From Abiotrophia defectiva ATCC 49176 (GTDB lineage: Bacteria; Bacillota; Bacilli; Lactobacillales; Aerococcaceae), in NCBI RefSeq assembly GCF_000160075.2, contig NZ_KI535342.1:1-64000 (forward strand): DNA of 64,000 nucleotides, written 5' to 3'. Below the pieces are notes generated by a model. That model was not told the DNA's origin and ran no database searches. It saw only the letters and a list, made by a program, of their open reading frames with translations. This document shows positions 8,099 to 15,962 of the stretch, in pieces. A program made the translations under genes and the position numbers. The stretch's first letter is position 1; the number at the start of each line of letters is the position of its first letter.

Positions 8099-9757
8099 AT
8101 GACAACCCGACGTAAACTTGTATTCGTTGACGACGAGACTTTTGTACTCCAGTCCATTGTCAATCTGATGGATTGGGCTTCTTTGGGCTACGAATTAGTA
8201 GGCACAGCCAGCAATGGCCAAGAAGCGCTAGCTATAATAGAAGAAACTTGCCCGGATGTGGTCATTACTGACATTTGCATGCCACTCATGGACGGTTTCG
8301 AATTGAGTCAAGCCATCTACGAATTTGATCCTACTATTAAGATTATCTTTATCAGTGGCCACGACAAATTCGACTATGCTCAGAATGCCATTCGCCTTAA
8401 CATCCAAGAGTATCTACTAAAACCCATTACCCCTTCAGATATCCAAGCCGCTCTTGCCCGCGTCAGCCAAAACCTTGACGCGCAACGCCAGCGCGCACTT
8501 GATATGCAGGAAATGACACGGGAATACATGTCAACCATTGAGGCCTCCCGACGTAGCTTACTCATTAGTCTTGTAACCGAACCTCTGACTCTAGAAGCTA
8601 CCAGTCACTGGCAACACCGCATCAATCTCTATCAATTACAAATTCCCGGGCCCTTTTACACCGTCATCAGCCTCTGCCCACGTCAATCCTCTAGCCCCAT
8701 CCACGCCGTCAGCTCAGACATGCGCGATGTTCTCTTTGCTGAAGAATTGAGCTGGGTCTCCTACCGTAAGACAGTCCTAGAAGTCTGCCATAAATATTTG
8801 CCGGTCGAAGCCTTCCCTTTTGCTGGTAAATTAATCATTATTCTTAGTCATGACGAGCCTGATTTAGCCGCTACCTTGGACCTTTTACTGCAAGATATTC
8901 AGCAAACCTTCCTGAAAAATTATCGGCGCACCCTCTACCTTGGCATCAGCCAGTCTTCCTCACACTTGATGGACTTAAAACGTCTATATCATCAGGCCCT
9001 CCAGGCTTATGATTACTGCCAATCAGCGCCAAATACTGCCCTATGTTACTACGGCGATTTCAGTGTCGAGATGGAATCAAACCTAGACTACGATGCGACC
9101 CCTGATCAACGACTCTTGTCTTTGATTAAGATTGCTTCCTATCCCGAATTCGAGGATTACATTGTGAGCTTAATTAACCAAAGCCATCGCCAATCCTCTA
9201 CGCCTTCGGCCGACTATCTCTTTTTCCTTGAATTAACTTCACGGGTTATTCGTATCAGTCAAAACCTAACTGGCATCCAAAATTCATCTCTAATTGAGTC
9301 CTTTATGTCTCAAATGGTGGCATCTAACCAAGCCTCAGTAGCGGATTTAATGCAGACCTTCCTGGCCCACAGCAAAAAGTTACTACTCTTAATCCAGAGT
9401 GAGCGCCAAACCCTCAAAGAATCACTAACCCAGCAAGGCTTGCGTTTAATGCAACAACATTATCAAGATCCACTCTTTACAGGCAAACGCTTGGCTCAGT
9501 TAATGCATGTCAGCCCTAACTATCTCAGTTCTCTATTCACTCGCGAGACAGGGCAATCCTTCAAGGAGCACTTGATTCAAATTCGTATGAATAAGGCTAA
9601 AGAGCTCTTACTAACTAGCTCAGCCAAGGTCCAAGAAGTAGCCTTAGCAGTTGGCTACACCGACACTCACTACTTCTCCTATAGTACTAAGCGCTACTTT
9701 GGCCTATCTCCGCGCCAAATTCGTGAGGCCGCCCAAGAAGGGAGTCCCACACTATGA
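8099..9757 (+). CDS. YesN-family response regulator (receiver + AraC-type HTH)
   Basis: A 552-aa regulator. The receiver domain (1-125) has DD at 11-12, phospho-acceptor D58 (VVITDICMP) and K in LLKPIT. The central ~300 residues are the variable region usual for YesN. Residues ~455-545 form an AraC/XylS double helix-turn-helix ending YFSYSTKRYFGLSPRQIRE. The ATG at 8099 is chosen for the AGGAGG 5-10 bp upstream; the longer frame would start inside the previous terminator. The stop overlaps the kinase start (ATGA). It should be phosphorylated by the 9754 kinase and activate sugar uptake genes; candidate binding sites are described before mglA and mglB. Confidence 0.92.
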   Translation: MTTRRKLVFVDDETFVLQSIVNLMDWASLGYELVGTASNGQEALAIIEETCPDVVITDICMPLMDGFELSQAIYEFDPTIKIIFISGHDKFDYAQNAIRLNIQEYLLKPITPSDIQAALARVSQNLDAQRQRALDMQEMTREYMSTIEASRRSLLISLVTEPLTLEATSHWQHRINLYQLQIPGPFYTVISLCPRQSSSPIHAVSSDMRDVLFAEELSWVSYRKTVLEVCHKYLPVEAFPFAGKLIIILSHDEPDLAATLDLLLQDIQQTFLKNYRRTLYLGISQSSSHLMDLKRLYHQALQAYDYCQSAPNTALCYYGDFSVEMESNLDYDATPDQRLLSLIKIASYPEFEDYIVSLINQSHRQSSTPSADYLFFLELTSRVIRISQNLTGIQNSSLIESFMSQMVASNQASVADLMQTFLAHSKKLLLLIQSERQTLKESLTQQGLRLMQQHYQDPLFTGKRLAQLMHVSPNYLSSLFTRETGQSFKEHLIQIRMNKAKELLLTSSAKVQEVALAVGYTDTHYFSYSTKRYFGLSPRQIREAAQEGSPTL

Positions 9758-11481
9758 CTCCGGCCAAACGCCACCCCTTGCATCGCGTCATTTATTTGAC
9801 TTGCTTTCTCTTATCGACCTCTATTCTAGGCATTAGTCTCTGGGGCCATTATCAAATTGCGCGCGATCTCCTGATTAAGCAGACCATGACCCTAACCGAG
9901 CAGCATGTAGCGCGCTCGACAGAAGCCTTGGAAACTATGATTGCCACGATGGATGTTGCCAACGAAGCAATCATCCGTCGCATCACGCTCGAAAGCCTAA
10001 CGCCTCAAGCTTTGCATGATTTGTTGGATTCTAGCGTCACCCTCAATCGCGATATCCAATCCATCGCAGTATTAGATGAAGAGGGCCAGGTACTAGATTT
10101 TGCGCCTAGTCGCTTCCAGCTTAAAATGAATAACCAACATCCGATTTTATCTCCAGATTGGTATCAAGAAGAGGCTCAACACGACCAAACGCTCTATTCC
10201 AAACCCCATATTCAGCATCTCTTCCAAGGAGAATTTCCTTGGGTCATCTCCAATACTATCCCTTTCACCCATCAAGGTAAACGTTGCCTTCTACTCATCG
10301 ATTATAAAATCAAGACTTTCCAACGCTTCTTTGAGACCGGAGGAATTGGCAAACAAGGCTACACCTACTTGGTGGATGACCAACAAGAACTCATCTATCA
10401 TCCCCACCAAGCTCTAATGACTGCAGAACTCAAACAAGAAACCATCCCAGATTTAGGAGCTGAGACTACAAAAGTCCAACTAGATAAGGACAAACACGTC
10501 GTGTTAGCCAGTCAAGTAATGGCTGGCACTCATTGGCGTGTTGTCGGCAAAACCTACCTGCAAGAAGTATTGGCTAGTGGTCTATCACGAATTCTTCAGA
10601 CTTCGCTTATTCTCTTCTTAGCCTTGACCTTTTTGATTAATGTTCTGACCTACTTACTAGCTCGTTTTATTGCCCGACCTATTCGTCGCCTTGCACGCCA
10701 TATGCAAGACTTTCAGGATCTTCCCACTGGTCACTATGAGACTTCTGGTTACGATGAAGCCAATGAGCTCTATCAGGCCTACCACCAACTGCTCAACCAA
10801 GTAGACCAACTCATGGAGCAAATTAAAATTGAAGAAGCCGCTTTACGAAAAAGTGAGCGAAATGTCTTAGAAGCTCAAATCCAACCTCATTTTCTCTATA
10901 ATACTTTGGAGTCTATCCTGTGGATGATAGAAAGTCAAAATACTAGAGATGCTTCGCATATGGTGACTGCCTTAGGTCGGCTACTCCGCATTACCTTAAG
11001 TAAGGGCAAGGAGTATATTCCCTTGGAGCGTGAATTTGAGCATGTCACCAACTATCTAGAAATTCAGCAAATTCGATATAATCAACAATTCACTTATCAG
11101 CTCGAGCTGCCAGAGCAAGTTCGCTCATACCCTACTATCAAACTAATCCTACAACCTATTGTAGAGAATGCCATTATACATGGCTTGACCAACCTCTATG
11201 AACCTGGCCTGCTGACAATTGAAGCTAGCCAGTCAGAAAAAGGAATTCTAATCCAAATTAAAGACAACGGCCAAGGTATGAGTGTGGAGCGTTTGGAAGA
11301 ACTACGCCGAGAGCTAAAACAGCCATCTGATGTAGCGGGGATTGGCTTGCGCAACGTCCATGAGCGTCTGCAAATCTATTTTGGTCCAGAATATGGGCTA
11401 AAAATTGATAGCCAAGAAGATCAAGGAACCTGCGTCAGCCTCTTGATTCCGCACCTAGACTGGGAGGACTTACCAGCATGA
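9754..11481 (+). CDS. YesM-family sensor histidine kinase
   Basis: A 575-aa membrane kinase: TM1 about residues 11-31, a large extracytoplasmic dCache-like sensor (35-275), TM2 about 280-304, HAMP (~304-360), His_kinase domain with H379 in QIQPHFLYN, and HATPase with the N box IVENAIIHG and a G-rich DNGQGM loop. Start and stop overlap both neighbours by 4 bp (ATGA), giving a strictly coupled regulator-kinase-binding protein unit. The same trio is known in Clostridium (YesN, LytS/YesM and XylFII), where the membrane-anchored sugar-binding protein feeds the signal to the kinase. Confidence 0.93.
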   Translation: MTPAKRHPLHRVIYLTCFLLSTSILGISLWGHYQIARDLLIKQTMTLTEQHVARSTEALETMIATMDVANEAIIRRITLESLTPQALHDLLDSSVTLNRDIQSIAVLDEEGQVLDFAPSRFQLKMNNQHPILSPDWYQEEAQHDQTLYSKPHIQHLFQGEFPWVISNTIPFTHQGKRCLLLIDYKIKTFQRFFETGGIGKQGYTYLVDDQQELIYHPHQALMTAELKQETIPDLGAETTKVQLDKDKHVVLASQVMAGTHWRVVGKTYLQEVLASGLSRILQTSLILFLALTFLINVLTYLLARFIARPIRRLARHMQDFQDLPTGHYETSGYDEANELYQAYHQLLNQVDQLMEQIKIEEAALRKSERNVLEAQIQPHFLYNTLESILWMIESQNTRDASHMVTALGRLLRITLSKGKEYIPLEREFEHVTNYLEIQQIRYNQQFTYQLELPEQVRSYPTIKLILQPIVENAIIHGLTNLYEPGLLTIEASQSEKGILIQIKDNGQGMSVERLEELRRELKQPSDVAGIGLRNVHERLQIYFGPEYGLKIDSQEDQGTCVSLLIPHLDWEDLPA

Positions 11482-12431
11482 GAAAACTTTCTACTATATT
11501 ATTAGGGCTTGTCTTGATCAGCTTAGCTAGCCTCTTAGCCCTAAGTCTTTGGCTTGGTCAACCTGCTCAGACCATTACACATCGTATCTTGTTTGCTAGT
11601 AGCAAAGCCTTGAGTCATCCCTACAATCAGCAAGTCTTGGCAGGTCTCAAAGCTTCAATCAATCCCTCGGACGACGTAGAACTTCAAACCTTGGCTTTAC
11701 CAGATAATGTTGATGAACAAGCAACCCTCTTAAGCCATCAAAAACTCCTAACAGGCGATCAAGTCATACTCCACTCTGCCTACAGCCTTGAATTAACGCC
11801 TCAATTAGAAAACTGGCTTAATCAAGGGATTAAACTGACCTTAATCGATAGTCCAAAAGTCCAACTATCCCAAGCAAGTCAGCTAGGCTGGTCCCCTCAA
11901 GAGCAAGGACAGGCCCTAGCCCAAGCCTTGAATTCCAAAAGCGGAACAGATGCCCCCTTCATTCTAGCCTATCAGGCAAATAATCGTGAAAGCATCGAGC
12001 GCCTAAAAGGAGTTCAGGATGTCCTAGATCAGTCTGGCCAAGCCTACCAGACGCTTGCATTAGCAGGCGACAAACTCGATAATCAACAGGCTATGCTTCA
12101 TGCCGTTGAAGCCTCATCTTCCAAGCCAGCTGTCGCCTTACTCGATCAAGCCTCTATACAAGAGCTGGCACGTTACTTGCATCAAAATTTAGCTATTCCT
12201 AACATCTACAGCATCGGCTATCAAGCTCAGGTATTTAGCGCTATCGAAGCAGGGGACATCAGCCGTAATCTCACGCCTAACCCTTATGCTTTGGGCTATG
12301 CAGCAGGGCAAACTGGTCAAAATCAGTCTGACAAGGCTAGTGATATAGCCACTAAGCTTACCTATCAATGGATTGAGGCGCAAGACCTCTTCAATCCCCA
12401 ATTTGCCAGTTGGCTCTTCCCTTTGGAATAA
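11478..12431 (+). CDS. Membrane-anchored periplasmic-type sugar-binding sensor (XylFII-like)
   Basis: A 317-aa protein: an N-terminal hydrophobic anchor (residues 7-26) with no lipobox, then a type-1 periplasmic binding fold of the RbsB/XylF group (start ILFASSKALSHPYNQQVLAGLK, a substrate-site-like AYQANNRESIERLKGVQDVL, ending near YSIGYQAQVFSAIEAGDI). Because it is coded directly after the YesM-type kinase with a 4-bp overlap, it is probably the ligand-sensing partner of that kinase and not a transport component. It is more divergent than the mglB product of this window. By analogy with Clostridium XylFII it would bind a sugar outside the cell and hand the signal to the kinase sensor domain. 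The ligand is unknown; galactose or glucose is suggested by the nearby mgl genes. Confidence 0.82.
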   Translation: MRKLSTILLGLVLISLASLLALSLWLGQPAQTITHRILFASSKALSHPYNQQVLAGLKASINPSDDVELQTLALPDNVDEQATLLSHQKLLTGDQVILHSAYSLELTPQLENWLNQGIKLTLIDSPKVQLSQASQLGWSPQEQGQALAQALNSKSGTDAPFILAYQANNRESIERLKGVQDVLDQSGQAYQTLALAGDKLDNQQAMLHAVEASSSKPAVALLDQASIQELARYLHQNLAIPNIYSIGYQAQVFSAIEAGDISRNLTPNPYALGYAAGQTGQNQSDKASDIATKLTYQWIEAQDLFNPQFASWLFPLE

Positions 12432-12462
12432 AAATACTGCTCGCAGTAAGCAACATATACAA

Positions 12463-12490
12463 AAGAGAGTTGGCCCTTGCCAACTCTCTT
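12463..12490 (+). terminator. Terminator of the three-component sensor operon
   Basis: Perfect 12-bp stem AAGAGAGTTGGC / GCCAACTCTCTT with a CCTT loop. The tail is CTATTATATA, so the T run is weak, but the stem is strong and directly follows the last gene. Confidence 0.7.
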
Positions 12491-12504
12491 CTATTATATA
12501 TAGT

Positions 12505-12537
12505 AACAAAAAAGCTGGGATACAAATCCCAGCTTTT
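12505..12537 (-). terminator. Terminator of the SagA-like gene
   Basis: Perfect 12-bp stem AAAAGCTGGGAT / ATCCCAGCTTTT with a 4-nt loop; read on the minus strand it ends in TTTTTTG. It can act on either strand between the convergent genes. Confidence 0.88.
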
Positions 12538-12550
12538 AATATATTTCTTA

Positions 12551-14023
12551 TTAACGTACACGCACTGCAAATTGTGGTGTGAAGTTTTGGATGTTATTGT
12601 AGCCTAATGGCGTACCTGGTTGAGAAGCATGAATGAAGTTCCCGCCACCAGTTGCAATCGCTACGTGGTAAGTTGAACCTGCGTCACCCCAGAAGTAGAG
12701 GTCACCCGCTTGTGCTTCTGATACAGAGATACGAGTCCCTGCAGATTCTTGTGGTACTGTCCAGCTACCTACATCGATACCGTATGCTTCTTTGAAGACA
12801 TATTGTACAAAGCCTGAGCAGTCAAAACCACTTGGGCTCTTACCGCCCCATACATAAGGAGTCCCTACGTATTTAGCAGCTGTTGATAATACATCGCCAT
12901 AAGTTGAAGCCGCTGGTGCTTCTGCTGCTGGCTCTTCTTCAGCCGCTGCAGGAGCTTCTGGTTCTTCCTCGGCTGCTGGGGCTTCTTGAGCAGGTTGTGG
13001 TGCTGGGGTTGTTGACTCTTCTTCTTGAGTTGAAGGAGTTTCTGTAGCAGTTGATTCTTCAGCTACTAGAGTTTCAGAAGCAGGAGCTTCAGATGACTGA
13101 CTTTCAGTCGCTTCTGCTTGGCTGTTTGCTTCAGCTTCTGTAGTTGGTGCTACTGGTTTTGCTTCCTCAGCCGCTGGAGCTGGTTGCTCAGCTAATTGAG
13201 ATTCACGAGTTGCTTGCTCTTGAGCCGCTTGTTCTTGGGCAGCTGCTTCTGCTTGTGCTTGTTGTTGTGCTAAAGCTTGTGCTTGAGCTTCTGCGGCAGC
13301 TTGTTCAGCCGCTGCTTGTTGTGCTGCTGCAATTTCTGCTTGACGTTGTTGGTAGGCAGCTTTCTCAGCAATCAAAGCTTCACGAGCATTTTGTGCTAAT
13401 GATAAATCAGAAGTCAATTGGTTGTATACTGCTTCGTTGTTAGCTTGTTCTTCGGATAAAGCACCTTTGAGGGCTTCTAATTGAACATGCTTAGCAACGT
13501 TATCTGCCTTAGTGGTTTCTACTGCAGATTTTTTAGTTTCAACAGCTTCTTTATCAGCCTTTTGTTGGCCTAAAAGTGTTTTGTTAGCTGAAACCATCTT
13601 CTTCACTACGTCTACACGACCAACGAAGTCGCTAACAGATTTAGAAGAAGCTACAACGTTAACGTAGTTTTCAGCCCCACCTGTTGCTTGAACAGCACGA
13701 GCTTGATCAGCCAAGAGGCTTTCGCGTTTGCCAATTGCTACTTCTAAGTCTTTGATTTCTGCTTGTAAGCTTGCAATTGCTGCGTCATTTTCTTGGATGT
13801 TACCTTGAAGGGTAGTTGCTTGCGCTTGAACTTCTTGCAACTTAGCGTAAGAGCTAGCTAATTGTGCGTAAAGTTGTGCTTGCGCAGCAGATAAGTTTTC
13901 GATTTGGCTTTCACTTTGCCCGATTAATGAATCGTAGTCTTGTGCGAAAGCAGCCACAGGTGCAGCTACGCTCCCTAATACGACGGCTGAAGTTAATAAC
14001 GTTTTGAATAATCTCTTGTTCAT
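12551..14023 (-). CDS. SagA/PcsB-like secreted NlpC/P60 peptidoglycan hydrolase
   Basis: A 490-aa exported protein: signal peptide 1-27 (cleavage near AFA-QD), a long coiled-coil (about 30-250) like the PcsB/SagA regulatory region, a low-complexity Ala/Glu/Pro/Thr linker (250-372) and a C-terminal NlpC/P60 domain (373-490) with catalytic C402 (FDCSG), H453 (YHVAI) and H465 (FIHAS). Such enzymes cut the stem peptide of peptidoglycan at septum or daughter-cell sites. The domain order matches Enterococcus SagA; in PcsB the catalytic domain is CHAP instead. Regulation by WalRK is suggested by a consensus WalR box upstream. AAAGGAG lies at good distance from ATG 14023. Confidence 0.9.
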   Translation of the reverse strand: MNKRLFKTLLTSAVVLGSVAAPVAAFAQDYDSLIGQSESQIENLSAAQAQLYAQLASSYAKLQEVQAQATTLQGNIQENDAAIASLQAEIKDLEVAIGKRESLLADQARAVQATGGAENYVNVVASSKSVSDFVGRVDVVKKMVSANKTLLGQQKADKEAVETKKSAVETTKADNVAKHVQLEALKGALSEEQANNEAVYNQLTSDLSLAQNAREALIAEKAAYQQRQAEIAAAQQAAAEQAAAEAQAQALAQQQAQAEAAAQEQAAQEQATRESQLAEQPAPAAEEAKPVAPTTEAEANSQAEATESQSSEAPASETLVAEESTATETPSTQEEESTTPAPQPAQEAPAAEEEPEAPAAAEEEPAAEAPAASTYGDVLSTAAKYVGTPYVWGGKSPSGFDCSGFVQYVFKEAYGIDVGSWTVPQESAGTRISVSEAQAGDLYFWGDAGSTYHVAIATGGGNFIHASQPGTPLGYNNIQNFTPQFAVRVR

Positions 14024-14166
14024 AAGCGATTTGACTCCTTTTAGTCTCGTAATTTGTATATCACGCTTGTGTTGGACACAGGCTTTGGTTTATCTTTTTA
14101 TGACATGCTTACATGATATCACAAGTTTTGGCTAAGGTGCGGTTTTTCGACGATTCGTATAGCATC

Positions 14167-14183
14167 TGTAACACAGCTGTAAT
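14167..14183 (+). promoter_or_regulatory. Putative WalR (YycF) binding box upstream of the SagA-like gene
   Basis: TGTAAC-ACAGC-TGTAAT exactly fits the WalR consensus TGTWAH-N5-TGTWAH. It lies ~145 bp upstream of the start codon, in opposite orientation to the gene. WalRK controls cell-wall hydrolases of this type in many Firmicutes. Confidence 0.55.
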
Positions 14184-14217
14184 TTTACATGAGTTTTCAC
14201 TGTTTTTTGACTCTTTT

Positions 14218-14376
14218 TTGCCACAATAGACAGCCGAATAAGCCAGGTCTTCAATATTCTACAGGTGACGAAAATGGCTTATCAGCCCGATTCCCGCTTT
14301 TGTCTAGACCTTTAAGCCGGAGCAACTATCCCAAAAGATAGTCTTGCAGATGGTGCCATAAAGATTGTGGCCATAT
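14218..14376 (-). ncRNA. Candidate structured RNA (leader or small RNA) upstream of the SagA-like gene
   Basis: The 504 bp between tyrS and the SagA-like gene hold no convincing ORF. Minus-strand pairings seen by eye: an outer GCCACAAT / ATTGTGGC helix closing ~155 nt, a local ACTATC-TTTTGG-GATAGT hairpin, AGGTCT pairing with AGACCT, and GATAAGCC able to pair with GGCTTATT. Four mutually nested or alternative helices are more than chance would easily give. I do not recognise the family. No promoter or terminator was identified that would make it a separate RNA. Confidence 0.3.
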
Positions 14377-14493
14377 AAATTACTATGTTGTTTCAATATT
14401 TATACTACACCTTGATCTTCCAAGCGCCTTTTTCGACCTCTAGAAAATCATGAGAAACTCCCAATTACTTAGCCTACCAACCAAACTCACACA

Positions 14494-14520
14494 CCAAAAA
14501 AGCAGGCCAAAGGCCTGCTT
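14494..14520 (-). terminator. Terminator of tyrS
   Basis: Perfect 9-bp stem AAGCAGGCC / GGCCTGCTT with a 3-nt loop; minus strand continues TTTTTTGG. Confidence 0.92.
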
Positions 14521-14527
14521 ACTTATC

Positions 14528-15796
14528 TTAATCTTGGAAGGTAACGAGCGTATAATTCTTTTTGCCCCGACGTACAACTACGTACTTACCACCGATAGCA
14601 TCTTGAGGCGTAATGACGGCTTCCACATCAGTTACCTTAGTGCCATTCAAGGTAATCGCGCCATTCGAAATAAATTCTCTGGCTTCACGACGAGATTTAA
14701 CAATACCCGTATCTACTAACCAAACAGCTAGGTTAGCTTCCTCTCTTGCGGCGCTGGCTTGCGGCATATTTCTAAAACCTTGCTCGATTTCATGAACCGT
14801 GAGCGAACCCACCTCGCCTGTAAATAAAGCTTCTGTAATCCGAATGGCTTCATCTAGAGCCTCTTGCCCGTGAACAAAGCGCGTTACTTCTTCAGCCAAA
14901 CGCTTGTGGGCAACCCGCAAGTGAGGCTGAGTCTCAATTTCGACAGCCAAGGCATCAATCTCTTCATGAGATAAGAAGGTAAAGTACTTAAGGAATTTAA
15001 CCACATCACCATCTTGTTGATTGAGCCAGAATTGGTAGAACTCAAATGGCGTTGTTTTTTCTGGATCCAACCAAACTGCCCCACCTGCTGTTTTACCAAA
15101 CTTAGTGCCATCAGATTTGAGCATAAGCGGAATGGTCAGCCCATAGACTTCAGTCTCATGGCCTTCAGTCCGACGAATAAAATCCAATCCGGCCGTAATG
15201 TTGCCCCATTGATCGGCGCCCCCAATTTGTAATTGAACATCGTATTCTTTATACAGATGGGCAAAGTCAATGGATTGAAGGATCTGGTAGCTGAACTCAG
15301 TAAAGGAAATCCCTACCTCTAGTCGAGACGCGACAACATCCTTAGCCAACATATTATTAATGTTGAAATGTTTACCATAGTCACGCAAGAAATCTAAGAG
15401 CGAGATCTGGCTAAGCCAGTCGTAGTTATTTACAATCCGGAAACCACTCGCTTGAACATCCCCTTTTAGGAAGAGGCGGTTCATCTGGTCTGCTAATTTA
15501 CGCGCGTTTTCCTTTACCACATCCATGGTTTGCAAGGTACGCTCGCTATTACGCCCACTTGGGTCGCCAATTGAGCCCGTTCCGCCCCCAATTAGCACTA
15601 CTGGTTTATGACCAGCCAACTGGAATCGTTTAAGAATCATAAAGGGAATTAAATGTCCAATGTGCATGGAATCCCCTGTTGGGTCGACGCCACAATATAA
15701 GCCAATCGCCTTCTTATTTACTAGTTCTTCTAAGCCTTGAGCGTTAGTCTGCTGATTGATGGCACCACGCCATGTTAAATCATCTAAAATTGACAT
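14528..15796 (-). CDS. tyrS: Tyrosyl-tRNA synthetase
   Basis: A 422-aa class I aminoacyl-tRNA synthetase charging tRNA-Tyr. HIGH motif at residues 45-48 (DSMHIGHLIPF), tyrosine-binding QIGGADQWGN, a KMSKS variant KFGKT, and a C-terminal S4 RNA-binding domain (SRREAREFISNGAITLNG). Length is typical of the TyrRS-Y form in Firmicutes. Monocistronic: TTGATT-17-TATAAT promoter ahead and terminator behind. The 166-bp upstream region shared with mglA is too short for a T-box leader, so T-box control, common for this gene in Bacilli, is absent here. Confidence 0.97.
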   Translation of the reverse strand: MSILDDLTWRGAINQQTNAQGLEELVNKKAIGLYCGVDPTGDSMHIGHLIPFMILKRFQLAGHKPVVLIGGGTGSIGDPSGRNSERTLQTMDVVKENARKLADQMNRLFLKGDVQASGFRIVNNYDWLSQISLLDFLRDYGKHFNINNMLAKDVVASRLEVGISFTEFSYQILQSIDFAHLYKEYDVQLQIGGADQWGNITAGLDFIRRTEGHETEVYGLTIPLMLKSDGTKFGKTAGGAVWLDPEKTTPFEFYQFWLNQQDGDVVKFLKYFTFLSHEEIDALAVEIETQPHLRVAHKRLAEEVTRFVHGQEALDEAIRITEALFTGEVGSLTVHEIEQGFRNMPQASAAREEANLAVWLVDTGIVKSRREAREFISNGAITLNGTKVTDVEAVITPQDAIGGKYVVVRRGKKNYTLVTFQD

Positions 15797-15829
15797 CTTC
15801 TTTCCTCCTTATGTATTTTCTATCTTCCT

Positions 15830-15858
15830 ATTATAACGCGATTACAAGTCTGAATCAA
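15830..15858 (-). promoter_or_regulatory. Promoter of tyrS
   Basis: Minus strand TTGATT (15858-15853), 17-bp spacer, TATAAT (15835-15830). AAGGAGG precedes the ATG. Confidence 0.8.
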
Positions 15859-15869
15859 TCTAGCAATAG

Positions 15870-15933
15870 CGTAAATTTTCGAACCTTATGCGTAAATTAT
15901 TCTATGTAAGCGTTTCGCTATTAGGAGTAGAAT
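15870..15933 (+). promoter_or_regulatory. mglA promoter with 21-bp direct repeats, cre-like -35 and -10
   Basis: Two CGTAAATT repeats start at 15870 and 15891, exactly 21 bp apart. Fourteen bp after the second starts TGTAAGCGTTTCGC (15905-15918), which is 12/14 to the cre consensus and also supplies a poor -35 (TGTAAG). TAGAAT (15928-15933) follows with a 17-bp spacer. The weak -35 with upstream direct repeats is typical of activation by an AraC-type regulator. The same layout recurs before mglB. Confidence 0.7.
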
Positions 15934-15962
15934 AGACTCAAATCCTATAAGGTGGTGACATT

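Noticed and set aside
12373-12607. Plus-strand frames after the sugar-sensor operon
   Set aside because: They cross two strong terminators and the 3' end of the opposite gene and show no protein-like composition.
12951-13330. Tandem repeat array
   Set aside because: The apparent repeats are low-complexity Ala/Glu/Gln/Pro codons of the SagA-like linker without a fixed unit; also no CRISPR-like regular spacing anywhere in the window.
13144-13443. Leucine/valine-rich 99-aa frame opposite the SagA-like gene
   Set aside because: It is the antisense shadow of the Ala/Gln/Glu-rich coiled-coil and linker and has no RBS.
14218-14376. Cyclic di-AMP (ydaO) riboswitch before the cell-wall hydrolase gene
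   Set aside because: GGCTTAAA and GCGGGAA look faintly similar, but the conserved GGGGTGAATC and GACAGCTAACC segments are missing.
15797-15962. T-box leader for tyrS
   Set aside because: The intergenic region is only 166 bp, contains the tyrS promoter close to the gene, and has no T-box (GGGTGGTACCGCG-like) sequence.
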